From the NCBI RefSeq assembly GCF_039523795.1, contig NZ_BAAAFZ010000028.1, positions 62,001 through 126,000 of the forward strand: a stretch of 64,000 bases of DNA. Direction: 5' to 3'. Of this stretch, positions 19,232 to 27,497 are shown in pieces. The stretch comes from Craurococcus roseus. GTDB taxonomy: Bacteria; Pseudomonadota; Alphaproteobacteria; Acetobacterales; Acetobacteraceae. How positions within the stretch are numbered: the first letter of the stretch is position 1; each line of letters starts with the position of its first letter. The position numbers and the translations under genes were made by a program. The notes beneath the pieces were generated by a model. The model made no database searches, was not told the origin of the DNA, and saw nothing but the letters and a program-made list of their open reading frames with translations.

Positions 19232-20594
19232 CCCGGCCGATCCGCCCGACCCGGCGAACGACCGGACCGACCAGGGTCCGACCCTCGCCGCCGTCATATT
19301 GCCCTACGAACGGGTGCGGCGGCCCGGCGCCGCGGGCGGCGGCCAAGCGGCGGCGGCGGAGGGCCTGCCGCGCGCCGCGGAAGCGCGCCTCGCGGAAGCC
19401 ACGGGCCTCGCCGGCAGCATCGGCGTCACCATCGTCCACTCGGCCATCCTCCCCCTCCGCGAAAGGCGGCCGAGCACCTTGCTGGGCGAGGGCCAGGTTG
19501 AGGCGGTCAAGAAGGACGTCGCCGGCAAGTCGGTGACGGTGGCGGTGGTGGACGCGTCGCTCACGCCGGTGCAACAGCGCAACTTGGAGCGTGCCTGGGG
19601 CTGCAAGGTCATCGACCGGACCGGCCTCATCCTGGAGATCTTCGGCGAGCGCGCCCGCACCCGCGAAGGCTCGCTCCAGGTCGAATTGGCGCACCTGGAG
19701 TACCAGCGCACCCGCCTCGTGCGGTCTTGGACCCACCTGGAGCGGCAGCGCGGCGGTTTCGGCTTCCTCGGCGGCCCCGGCGAGTCGCAGATCGAGATAG
19801 ACCGTCGCCTGATCGGCGAGCGCATAGTCAAGATCAAGCGCGAGCTGGAACAGGTGCGCCGCACCCGCGGCCTGCACCGCCGCGCCCGTGAACGGGTCCC
19901 CTACCCGGTGATCGCGCTGGTCGGCTACACCAACGCCGGCAAGTCCACCCTGTTCAACGCCCTCACCGGTGCCGGCGTCCACGCCGAGGACCAGCTCTTC
20001 GCCACCCTCGATCCGACGATGCGCGCCATCGGCCTGCCCTCCGGCCGCACCGCCATCCTGTCCGACACGGTGGGGTTCATCTCCGACCTGCCGACCCAGC
20101 TTGTGGAAGCCTTCCGCGCCACGCTGGAGGAGGTCGCAGCGGCCGACGTGATCCTCCACGTCCGCGACGCCGCGCACCCGGACACGGCGGCGCAGCGCCG
20201 GGACGTGCTGAAGGTCCTGGGCGAGATGGCCGAAGGACCGAACGCCGCCCTCGACGGGGGCTGGCAGGCCCGCATGATGGAGGTGCTGAACAAGGCTGAC
20301 CTGCTCGGCGGCACCGGCGAGGTGATCGGCGGCGACCCCGGCGCGGTGGCCGTCTCCGCCCTGACCGGCGAGGGCCTGCCCGAACTCCGGACCGCCATCG
20401 ACGCCCGGCTCTCCGCCGGGATGGAGTTGGTCGACTACGACATCCCGGCCGCCGACGGCGCCCGCCTCGCGTGGCTCTACCGGCACGGCGAGGTGGTCAA
20501 CCGGGAGGAGCGCGAGAGCGGCGACCTCGCCGTGACCGTCCGCCTCTCGCCCGCCGACCGCGCCCGCTTCGAACGCGACCCGTTCTCCGGGTGA
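19203..20594 (+). CDS. hflX: Ribosome-associated GTPase HflX
   Basis: A 463-residue GTPase that rescues or splits stalled 70S ribosomes. The N-terminal HflX domain includes RRPSTLLGEGQVE and DRTGLILEIFGERART with GFLGGPGESQIE. The G domain has G1 GYTNAGKST, G3 SDTVGFISDLP and G4 NKAD. The GTG at 19203 is the first in-frame start and overlaps hfq by 29 bases; a later start within the poorly conserved first 35 residues cannot be excluded. hfq-hflX linkage is widespread in Proteobacteria. Confidence 0.94.
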   Translation: MRSILPQEADPADPPDPANDRTDQGPTLAAVILPYERVRRPGAAGGGQAAAAEGLPRAAEARLAEATGLAGSIGVTIVHSAILPLRERRPSTLLGEGQVEAVKKDVAGKSVTVAVVDASLTPVQQRNLERAWGCKVIDRTGLILEIFGERARTREGSLQVELAHLEYQRTRLVRSWTHLERQRGGFGFLGGPGESQIEIDRRLIGERIVKIKRELEQVRRTRGLHRRARERVPYPVIALVGYTNAGKSTLFNALTGAGVHAEDQLFATLDPTMRAIGLPSGRTAILSDTVGFISDLPTQLVEAFRATLEEVAAADVILHVRDAAHPDTAAQRRDVLKVLGEMAEGPNAALDGGWQARMMEVLNKADLLGGTGEVIGGDPGAVAVSALTGEGLPELRTAIDARLSAGMELVDYDIPAADGARLAWLYRHGEVVNREERESGDLAVTVRLSPADRARFERDPFSG

Positions 20595-21433
20595 GTCCGG
20601 CGCCGCGCTTCGACCTCCGGACGGCGACCGCGGTGGCCGACCTGCTCCGGGACGCCGCCCGGGCGGAGGTCATGCCCCGCTTCCGACGCTTGGCCGCCGG
20701 GGCGGTGCGGAACAAGACCGGCCCCCTGGACTTGGTCACGGACGCCGACGAGGGGGCCGAACGGGTCATCGCCGCCGGCCTCGCGGCGCGTTTCCCCGGC
20801 TGCCTCGTGGTGGGCGAGGAAGGGGCCGCGGCCGACCCGGGGCTGCTCGGGCGCTTGGCCGACGCCGACCTGGCCTTCGTGGTGGACCCCGTGGACGGCA
20901 CCGCCAACTTCGCGGCCGGCCTGCCGCTCTTCGGGTGCATGGCCGCCGCCATCCTGCGCGGAGAGGTGGTGGCCGGCTGGATACACGACCCGCTTGGCGA
21001 CGACACGGCGATCGCGCTGCGGGGCGAGGGTGCCTGGATCGAGGCGCCGGGCGGTGGAGGTCGGGTGCCGCTCCGGGTGGCGCCGCCGGCGCCCTTGGAG
21101 CGGATGGTCGGCGACCTCTCCTGGACCTACCTGCCGGAGCCCCTGCGCACCCGCGTGGCGTCGCGCTTGCCGCTGCTCGCCGGGACGGTGGGCCTGCGCT
21201 GCGCCGCCCACGCCTACCGCTCGGTGGCCAGCGGGTACCTGCACCTGCTGCTGTTCAACCGCCTGATGCCTTGGGACCACGCGGCCGGTTGGCTGCTGCA
21301 CCGCGAGGCCGGCGGCCACTCGGCCGGTTTCGACGGCCAACCCTACTCGCCGTTGCGGCACGGGGGCGGGCTCATCTGCACGCCCGACTCGGCGTCCTGG
21401 CAAGAAGCCAGGGCTAGGTTGCTAGAGGCCTAG
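20591..21433 (+). CDS. Inositol-monophosphatase-family phosphatase
   Basis: A 280-residue metal-dependent phosphatase. The metal-binding motifs are GEEGAAAD, the signature DPVDGTANF and the later PWDHAAGWLLHREAGG. Family members dephosphorylate inositol phosphate, histidinol phosphate or related sugars; this one could be histidinol-phosphate phosphatase (HisN) or a general IMPase. The GTG start overlaps the hflX stop by four bases. It is the last gene of the long plus-strand block that begins with dusB. Confidence 0.85.
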   Translation: MSPAPRFDLRTATAVADLLRDAARAEVMPRFRRLAAGAVRNKTGPLDLVTDADEGAERVIAAGLAARFPGCLVVGEEGAAADPGLLGRLADADLAFVVDPVDGTANFAAGLPLFGCMAAAILRGEVVAGWIHDPLGDDTAIALRGEGAWIEAPGGGGRVPLRVAPPAPLERMVGDLSWTYLPEPLRTRVASRLPLLAGTVGLRCAAHAYRSVASGYLHLLLFNRLMPWDHAAGWLLHREAGGHSAGFDGQPYSPLRHGGGLICTPDSASWQEARARLLEA

Positions 21434-21661
21434 GCCGAAATACCTAGAGAATCGACGAGCTAGGACCGTTTTTGTTCTTGTTTTGTCCAGAAGTGTCAAC
21501 CGGTGCTTTGCACAGGTAAACAACCGTAAACTTCCCTGGAAATTCCTTACAAATTCAGCAAAGGATTTGCTCCGCCAAGCTGCATGGTGCTGTTAAGCAA
21601 TTAACAGTGTCAATGGTTTTACTGGCTCGCCGAAGTGAGCTGAGGCCTTGGCGGCGCGGCG
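21434..21661. other. AT-rich intergenic spacer between convergent genes
   Basis: A 228-base gap between the convergent IMPase-like gene and mazG. It is markedly more AT-rich than anything around it, with T-rich runs at about 21470-21488. It probably holds transcription stop signals for both sides and contains the hairpin listed at 21590. No gene is visible. Confidence 0.5.
21590..21607. terminator. Perfect 7-bp hairpin with GCAA tetraloop
   Basis: CTGTTAA-GCAA-TTAACAG is a perfect inverted repeat around a GNRA-type tetraloop, located between two convergent genes. No long T run follows on either strand. A termination or RNA-end-protecting role is inferred; the AT-rich stem could equally be a protein-binding palindrome. 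Confidence 0.45.
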
Positions 21662-22465
21662 TCAGCCTTCAGCCGCTTTGACCGCCCGCCACTCGGCTTC
21701 CATCGCATCAAGGCCGGCATCGGCGGGCGCGAGGCCGCGCGCGGCCAGGCGTTGTTCGACACCATGGAAGCGGCGTTCGAACTTGCCGTTCGCCGAACGG
21801 AGGCAGTCTTCTGGGTCCAGGTCGAGCTTGCGCGCCAGGTTGGCGAGGACGAAGAGCAGGTCGCCAACCTCGTCCTTGAGCCGGGCCGGGTCGGCCGTCG
21901 GCATCTCGGCCCGCAGTTCGGCCGCTTCCTCTTCCAACTTGTCCAGGACCGAGGCGGCGTCCGGCCAGTCGAAGCCGACGCGGGCGGCGCGGCGGGTGAG
22001 CTTGGCGGCACGGCTCAAGGCGGGGAGGGCGCCTGGCACCCCGGCCAGGGCGCCGCTCTCCCGCCTGGCGGCGCGTTCGGCCGCCTTTTGCGCTTCCCAG
22101 GCGTCCGTTTGGGCCTGCGCATCGCGGGCCGGCGCGTCGCCGAAGACGTGCGGGTGGCGCCGGACCATCTTCGCTGCGACGGCCCGGGCCACGGCCGCGA
22201 AGTCGAACCGGCCGGCCTCCTCGGCCATGCGGGCGTGGTAGGCGACCTGGAACAGCAGATCCCCGAGTTCGTCCAGCAGCGCCGCAAAGTCCGGGCCGGC
22301 CCCGATGGCGGCCGCGACCTCGTACGACTCCTCGACGGTGTAAGGCGCGATGGAGGCGAAGTCCTGGACCTGGTCCCAAGGGCAACCGGCGACGGGGTCG
22401 CGCAGCCGGGCCATGACGGAGAGCAGTTCCAGCAGGGCGGTTTCGGGCGGGGAGGAACCGGTCAT
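21662..22465 (-). CDS. mazG: Nucleoside triphosphate pyrophosphohydrolase MazG
   Basis: A 267-residue protein with two tandem MazG domains, which hydrolyse NTPs and dNTPs to monophosphates. The N-terminal domain has CPWDQVQDFASI and the EExxE-type YTVEESYEVAAAI, and then LGDLLFQVAYHARM. The C-terminal copy has FDWPDAASVLDKLEEEAAEL and DEVGDLLFVLANLAR. The length and duplication are standard for long MazG. It lies downstream of the metallo-hydrolase gene across an AT-rich gap. Confidence 0.93.
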   Translation of the reverse strand: MTGSSPPETALLELLSVMARLRDPVAGCPWDQVQDFASIAPYTVEESYEVAAAIGAGPDFAALLDELGDLLFQVAYHARMAEEAGRFDFAAVARAVAAKMVRRHPHVFGDAPARDAQAQTDAWEAQKAAERAARRESGALAGVPGALPALSRAAKLTRRAARVGFDWPDAASVLDKLEEEAAELRAEMPTADPARLKDEVGDLLFVLANLARKLDLDPEDCLRSANGKFERRFHGVEQRLAARGLAPADAGLDAMEAEWRAVKAAEG

Positions 22466-22546
22466 CGGGCCTGCTTAGCATCGCGCCCGCGTCGCGCGCC
22501 GTGGCCCGTACGCCAATGCAAGCGACGTTCCGCCTACAAACCCCGG

Positions 22547-22608
22547 TTATCCCCAGGTTCCACCTGCCGCATAAGATATATTATGGAAAATAAAAGGTCT
22601 GTGGATAA
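22547..22608. other. AT-rich patch flanked by two DnaA-box-like nonamers
   Basis: TTATCCCCA at 22547-22555 and the reverse complement of a perfect DnaA box TTATCCACA at 22600-22608 flank an AT-rich stretch (22571-22597) in an otherwise GC-rich 177-base gap. The same patch may instead contain the mazG promoter on the minus strand. Two boxes are too few to call an origin. Confidence 0.35.
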
Positions 22609-22642
22609 GCTGGGGAAACCTCGCAGCCGGCGTCCGGGCCGC

Positions 22643-23443
22643 TCACGCCAAAGGTACGTCCAGAACCATCCCGTCGAAGCCCGGCTCTATGCCGGCCGGC
22701 AGCGCCCGCAACAAGCTGCGGTAGTCCATCGTCGTGCCCATGTGGGTCAGTATGGTGCGCCGCGGCCGCAGCCGCTCGACCCAATCGAGCACTTGGTCGA
22801 GGTTCGCGTGGACCGTGTGCGACCCGCGCCACAGGAAGCAACCCACCACCCAGGTGTCCAAACCCTCCAGGGCCGACAGGCTCTCGTCCGGCAGCGTCAC
22901 CACGTCTGTCGAGTACGCGAAGCGGCCGATGCGGACGCCCAGGCTGTCCATCACGCCGTGGTCCTGGCGGAACACCTCCACGGGCAAGCCGGCAGTCTCG
23001 AAACGTTCTCCGTAGTCGACCCTCCGCGGCTCCAGGGCGGGACGAAAGAAGAACGGCGGCGTCGGCCCGATGAAGGCGTAGTCGAAGCGGTCGTCGAGCT
23101 TCTGCAAGGTGGTCCGCGTGCCGATCGCCTCCAGCACCCGGCCGGTCACCCGGTTGACCTGCCGCAGGTCATCGATGCCCAGGATGTGGTCGGCGTGGGC
23201 GTGGGTGAACAGCACCGCGTCCAAATGTGCCGCGCGCGCCGCCAGCATCTGCCGGCGGAGGTCGGGCCCGGCGTCGATCAGCAGCCGTCGGCCGTCGGGC
23301 CCTTCGACCAGGGCCGAGGTCCGGCTCCGCTGGTTGCGGGGCTCGGCTGGATCGCAGGCGCCCCATTCGCCCCCCTCGCCTTCGCCGCCGATCAGCGGCA
23401 CCCCGCCCGAGCCGCCGCAGCCGAGGATGGTGACGCGCAGCAC
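22643..23443 (-). CDS. Metallo-beta-lactamase-fold hydrolase, PhnP-like
   Basis: A 266-residue metallo-hydrolase. The N-terminus reads VTILGCGGSGGVP, then LLIDAGPDLRRQ and the zinc motif HAHADHILGIDDLR; later ligands are in FRQDHG, FAYSTDV and ILTHMG. This layout matches PhnP-type cyclic phosphodiesterases and similar proteins encoded after tatD in many alphaproteobacteria. The GTG at 23443 is chosen because the conserved strand begins there; it lies 17 bases after the tatD stop. Confidence 0.85.
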   Translation of the reverse strand: MLRVTILGCGGSGGVPLIGGEGEGGEWGACDPAEPRNQRSRTSALVEGPDGRRLLIDAGPDLRRQMLAARAAHLDAVLFTHAHADHILGIDDLRQVNRVTGRVLEAIGTRTTLQKLDDRFDYAFIGPTPPFFFRPALEPRRVDYGERFETAGLPVEVFRQDHGVMDSLGVRIGRFAYSTDVVTLPDESLSALEGLDTWVVGCFLWRGSHTVHANLDQVLDWVERLRPRRTILTHMGTTMDYRSLLRALPAGIEPGFDGMVLDVPLA

Positions 23444-23460
23444 GGAGGCGCGCGGCCGGC

Positions 23461-24237
23461 CTAGGCCGTGGCCTTGGCGAACAGGCGGTGGAAGTTCTCG
23501 GTGGTCGCCGCCTCGATCTCGGCCGGGCCGACGCCGCGCACCGCCGCCAGCGCCTTGGCCGTGTGGACCACGTGCGCCGGCTCGCACCGCTTGCCGCGGA
23601 ACGGCACGGGCGCGAGGTACGGGCTGTCGGTCTCCACCAGCAAGCGGTCGCCCGGCAGATCGGCGGCGATGGCGCGGATCGCCTCGCCGTTGCGGAAGGT
23701 CAGTATGCCGGAGAAGGACACGTAGCCGCCCAGGCGCACCGCCGCCTCCGCGAGCCCCCGGCCGGACGAGAAGCAGTGCAACAAGAAGGGAAACGGCCCG
23801 CCGGCGCGGTGCTCCTCCTCGAGGACGGCCCGGATGTCGTCGTCTGCGTCGCGGGCGTGGATCACCAAGGGCAGCCCGGAAAGCTGGGCGGCCTTGATGT
23901 GCCGCCGGAACGCCTCCTTCTGCACGTCGTGTGGCGCCTTGTCATAGAAGTAGTCCAGCCCCGACTCGCCGAGCCCGATGACGCGGGGGTGGTCCGCCAT
24001 CGCCAGCAACTCCGCGACCGTGGGCAGCGGCGCTTCGCCGACCCGCTGCGGATGCACGCCCACCACGCCCCAGACCTCCGGGAACCGTTCGGCCAGGGAC
24101 CGGACGACCGCCGACTGGTCGCCGCGGATGCCGATCGTGACCATGCGGCCCACCCCGGCCTCCCGCGCCCGCGCGATCACGTCCGGGATCTCAGCGTCCT
24201 CGAACGTGTCGAGATGGCAGTGGCTGTCGATGAGCAT
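23461..24237 (-). CDS. tatD: TatD-family metal-dependent deoxyribonuclease
   Basis: A 258-residue TIM-barrel hydrolase. The metal motif HCHLD is at the N-terminus, with IGLGESGLDYFYD, VIHARDADDD, LLHCFSSG and VETDSPYLAP giving the remaining ligands. TatD enzymes act as 3'-5' exonucleases in DNA repair or on D-Tyr-tRNA-type substrates. It lies between metG and the PhnP-like gene, the order found in many proteobacteria. Confidence 0.93.
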   Translation of the reverse strand: MLIDSHCHLDTFEDAEIPDVIARAREAGVGRMVTIGIRGDQSAVVRSLAERFPEVWGVVGVHPQRVGEAPLPTVAELLAMADHPRVIGLGESGLDYFYDKAPHDVQKEAFRRHIKAAQLSGLPLVIHARDADDDIRAVLEEEHRAGGPFPFLLHCFSSGRGLAEAAVRLGGYVSFSGILTFRNGEAIRAIAADLPGDRLLVETDSPYLAPVPFRGKRCEPAHVVHTAKALAAVRGVGPAEIEAATTENFHRLFAKATA

Positions 24238-24256
24238 GGGGGTTCCGTGGCAGGGG

Positions 24257-25801
24257 TTAGGTGGCGGCGGCCAGGGCAGCCGTGTCTATCTTGCGGAACA
24301 GCGGTTCCGGCGGCGGCAGCGCCGCGCCGCCCGGCAGCGGCGCCGCCAGCGCGGCGAGGCTCCTGCCCTCGCCCGCGGGCACGCCGAGTTGGTCCAGCAG
24401 CCTGCCCATGGTGTCCGGCATGAAGGGCTGCAAGACGATGGCGTAGGCCCGCAACGCCGTGTGCAGGTGCCGCAGCGCCGCGGCCATGCGCGCCTGGTCG
24501 GTCTTCTTCAAGGCCCAGGGCTGCTGCTGCGTGATGTAGCCGTTCGCGTCCCGGACGGACTGGAAGACCGTTTCCAGCGCCGTGTGGAAAAGCTGCGCGT
24601 CCAACGCTTTGCCCACCGCCGCCGGCAACGCGTCGAGGCCGTCCAGCAGCGCCCGGTCGGCCTCCGTCCGCTCGGCTTCGCGGGGCAACTCGCCGCCGCA
24701 ATTCCGCTGGATCAGCGTCAGCGTCCGCTGCGCCAAATTGCCCAGACCGTCCGCCAGCTCGCCGTTCAACCGGTTGACCAGCGCCCGGCGCGAGAAGTCG
24801 CCGTCGTTGCCAAACGGCACCTCGCGGAGCAGGAAGTAGCGCAGCGGGTCCAGGCCGAACTCCTCGACCAGCGCCAGCGGATCGATGGCGTTGCCGAGGG
24901 ACTTCGACATCTTCTGCCCCTCGATGGTCCACCAGCCGTGGGCGAAGACCCGCTTCGGCGGCGCGATCCCGGCGGCCTGGAGGAAGGCCGGCCAATAGAT
25001 GGCGTGGAAGCGCACGATGTCCTTGCCGACGAAATGCACGTCGGCCGGCCAAAAGCCCCAGCGCGGGTCGGGCTCGTCCGGGTAGCCGGCTGCTGTGATG
25101 TAGTTGGTGAGCGCGTCCAGCCACACGTACATCACGTGCGCCGGGTCGCCCGGCACAGGGACACCCCAGGAAAAGGAAGTGCGGCTGATCGAGAGGTCCT
25201 GCAACCCGGACCGCACGAAGCTCATGACCTCGTTCCGCCGGCCCTGCGGCGCGATGAAGTCCGGGTTCTCCTCAAAGAAGCGGAGCAGCCAGTCGCGCCA
25301 CTTGGACAAGCGGAAGAAGTAGGACGGCTCCCGTACCCATTCGACGGGCGCCCCGGATGGGGCGTACTTCACGCCATCCCGCTCCGTCAGCTCGTCCGGG
25401 CCGTAGAAGGCCTCGTCCCGCACCGCGTACCAGCCCTCGTAGTGGCCGAGGTAGATCTCGTCCCGCCGCGCCAGCTCTTCCCAGAGTGCTTGGCAGGCGC
25501 GCTTGTGCCGCTCCTCGGTGGTGCGGATGAAGTCGTCGTTCGAGAAGCCCATCCGCTCCGCGAGGTCGCGGAAGTGCTGGCTGACTTGGTCGGTGAACGC
25601 CTGCGGCTCCATCCCGGCGTCGCGCGCCGCCTTCTCCACCTTTTGCCCGTGCTCGTCCGTGCCGGTCAGGAAAAAGACCTCCCTGCCCTCCAGCCGCTTC
25701 CACCGCGCCAGCACGTCGGTGGCGAGCGAGGTGTAGGCGTGGCCGATGTGCGGCTTGTCGTTGACGTAATAGATCGGGGTCGTGACGTAGTATCGGGACA
25801 T
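24257..25801 (-). CDS. metG: Methionyl-tRNA synthetase
   Basis: A 514-residue class I aminoacyl-tRNA synthetase that charges tRNA-Met. The HIGH motif is PHIGHAYT near residue 20 and the KMSKS motif is GQKMSKSLGNA near residue 300. LTGTDEHGQK and a DALTNY segment are also typical. It lacks the C-terminal tRNA-binding domain of longer MetGs, which is usual in Alphaproteobacteria. The ATG at 25801 (MSRYYVTTPIYY) is preferred over a GTG three codons upstream. Confidence 0.96.
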   Translation of the reverse strand: MSRYYVTTPIYYVNDKPHIGHAYTSLATDVLARWKRLEGREVFFLTGTDEHGQKVEKAARDAGMEPQAFTDQVSQHFRDLAERMGFSNDDFIRTTEERHKRACQALWEELARRDEIYLGHYEGWYAVRDEAFYGPDELTERDGVKYAPSGAPVEWVREPSYFFRLSKWRDWLLRFFEENPDFIAPQGRRNEVMSFVRSGLQDLSISRTSFSWGVPVPGDPAHVMYVWLDALTNYITAAGYPDEPDPRWGFWPADVHFVGKDIVRFHAIYWPAFLQAAGIAPPKRVFAHGWWTIEGQKMSKSLGNAIDPLALVEEFGLDPLRYFLLREVPFGNDGDFSRRALVNRLNGELADGLGNLAQRTLTLIQRNCGGELPREAERTEADRALLDGLDALPAAVGKALDAQLFHTALETVFQSVRDANGYITQQQPWALKKTDQARMAAALRHLHTALRAYAIVLQPFMPDTMGRLLDQLGVPAGEGRSLAALAAPLPGGAALPPPEPLFRKIDTAALAAAT

Positions 25802-25806
25802 GGGAC

Positions 25807-26844
25807 TCACCGGCGGCTTTCCGGAGCGGGCCTTAGCATGGCCAGCCCGCTGAGCAGCGCCTGCTTGCGGTCGAGGTTCAGCCGCTCCGTGTCATCGGCG
25901 AGCCGCCCGAGGCCGTCCCAGAGCGCGGACCACTCCGCCAAGGGGCGCGCGGACACCCAGGGCGCCGCGCCGCCGGCCCGCGCCGCCTGCCGGAGCGCGG
26001 TTGAAAGCCCGCGCCGGAGCAGGAACACGAACAAGGGCAGCGCCGCCGGGTCGCGCCGGCCCGCGACCTTGTCGGCCACCGAGTGCAGCAGCTTGGCGTC
26101 GAGCCGCGGCATCCCAGCGAAGACCTCGTCCACCGCCGCCTGCATGGCGAGCCCCTCCCCCTCGGCCAGCGCCAAGGCGCGGCCCGGGCAGCCGTCGGCG
26201 ATGCGGCCGAGCGCCGCCCGGTCGGCGGCGCCCATCCCCGGCAGCCAGGACGCGAGCAGCCGGTTCATCGCCGGCTCGGCCAGCGGGAACAGGTCGAGGC
26301 GGCGGCAGCGGCTGCGGATGGTGGGCAGCAGCCGGTCGGGCTGCGCGCTCACCACCAGCAGCACCGTGCGGGGCGGCGGTTCCTCCAGCGTCTTGAGCAG
26401 GATGTTCGGGACCACCCCGCGTTCCGCCCGCTCCAGGTCCTCCACTACCACCACGCGCCAACCGCCCTCGGCGGCGGTGTGCGCCATGAAGCGCACGGCG
26501 GCCCGCGCGTCCTCGGCGCGCAGCACCTCCTTCTTGCCCTTGTCGCCCGTGGACGGCGCCAAGGTGAACAGGTCCGCGTGCGCCCCGGACGACACGCGCC
26601 GGAACACCGGGTCGCCCTCCGGCACATGCAGCGGCGTCGCCCCTTCCCCGCCCGGCGGCTGCCCGGCCAGCAACCAGCGCGCGAAGCGGTAGGCGAGCGT
26701 CGCCTTGCCGAGCCCCGTCGGGCCGGCGAGGAGCCAAGCGTGGTGCAGCCGGCGCGCGCGCGCCGCCTCGGTCATGGCCCGCGCCGCCTCGTCGTGGCCG
26801 ACCAGGACGGGGTTGGCGCGGGGTTCGGGCGGGAGTGCGGCCAT
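25807..26844 (-). CDS. holB: DNA polymerase III subunit delta'
   Basis: A 345-residue AAA+ clamp-loader subunit. Walker A is GPTGLGKAT, followed by VVVVEDLERAERGVVPNILLKTLEEPP in two conserved pieces, and the SRC motif is in RSRCRRLDL. The ATG lies inside the tmk stop (ATGA), so the two are translationally coupled. tmk-holB-metG-tatD is a conserved replication and nucleotide cluster. Confidence 0.93.
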   Translation of the reverse strand: MAALPPEPRANPVLVGHDEAARAMTEAARARRLHHAWLLAGPTGLGKATLAYRFARWLLAGQPPGGEGATPLHVPEGDPVFRRVSSGAHADLFTLAPSTGDKGKKEVLRAEDARAAVRFMAHTAAEGGWRVVVVEDLERAERGVVPNILLKTLEEPPPRTVLLVVSAQPDRLLPTIRSRCRRLDLFPLAEPAMNRLLASWLPGMGAADRAALGRIADGCPGRALALAEGEGLAMQAAVDEVFAGMPRLDAKLLHSVADKVAGRRDPAALPLFVFLLRRGLSTALRQAARAGGAAPWVSARPLAEWSALWDGLGRLADDTERLNLDRKQALLSGLAMLRPAPESRR

Positions 26845-27488
26845 CAGGGCAGCGCCAAGCGCTTCTTCACCGCCGCCGAAATCGCGGCCGCCACGTCCTC
26901 CGGCGGACCGGCCGCGTCGAGCACGACGCAGCGCCCCGGCTCGGCTTCGGCGATGGCGAGAAAGCCGGCGCGCACCCGCGCGTGGAAGGCCGGGTCCAGG
27001 GCCTCGTAACGGTTGGCCTCGCCCCGCGCCGCCGCACGGGCCAGCCCCGACTCGGGGGGCAGGTCGAGGATGAGCGTCACGTCCGGCCGCAGGGGGCCCA
27101 GCGCCGTTTCCGCCAAGGCGTCGAACACGGCGCGCGGCACGCCCTGGCCGAAGCACTGGTAGGCGAGCGTCGAGTCGGCGAAGCGGTCGCACACCACCCA
27201 CATGCCCGCTTCCAGCGCCGGCCCGACCGAACGCGCCACGTGCTCCCGCCGCGCCGCGAAGTGCAACATGCACTCCGCCACGCCATCCCAGGGGCCGGAG
27301 CCGAGCAGCACGCTCCGGATCGCCTCCGCGCCGGGCGCCCCGCCGGGCTCCCGGGTCAGCAGCACCGGCAGGCCGCGCGCCGACAACGTCTCCGCCAGGA
27401 CGCGGGCCTGGGTGGACTTGCCGGCCCCTTCCCCGCCTTCCAGCGTGATGAACCGGCCCCGTCCGGATGCGGCGGCCGCGCGCGCCAT
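26844..27488 (-). CDS. tmk: Thymidylate kinase
   Basis: A 214-residue P-loop kinase that phosphorylates dTMP to dTDP. The P-loop is EGGEGAGKSTQ, the DR(F/Y) motif is VCDRFADSTLAYQ and TREPGG is the substrate loop. Length is normal. It lies nine bases after dacF and overlaps holB by four bases. Confidence 0.95.
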   Translation of the reverse strand: MARAAAASGRGRFITLEGGEGAGKSTQARVLAETLSARGLPVLLTREPGGAPGAEAIRSVLLGSGPWDGVAECMLHFAARREHVARSVGPALEAGMWVVCDRFADSTLAYQCFGQGVPRAVFDALAETALGPLRPDVTLILDLPPESGLARAAARGEANRYEALDPAFHARVRAGFLAIAEAEPGRCVVLDAAGPPEDVAAAISAAVKKRLALP

Positions 27489-27497
27489 GCCCCGTCC

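Noticed and set aside
22547..22608. Calling this a replication origin
   Set aside because: Only two boxes and a short AT patch; no dnaA, hemE, parAB or gidA-type neighbours.
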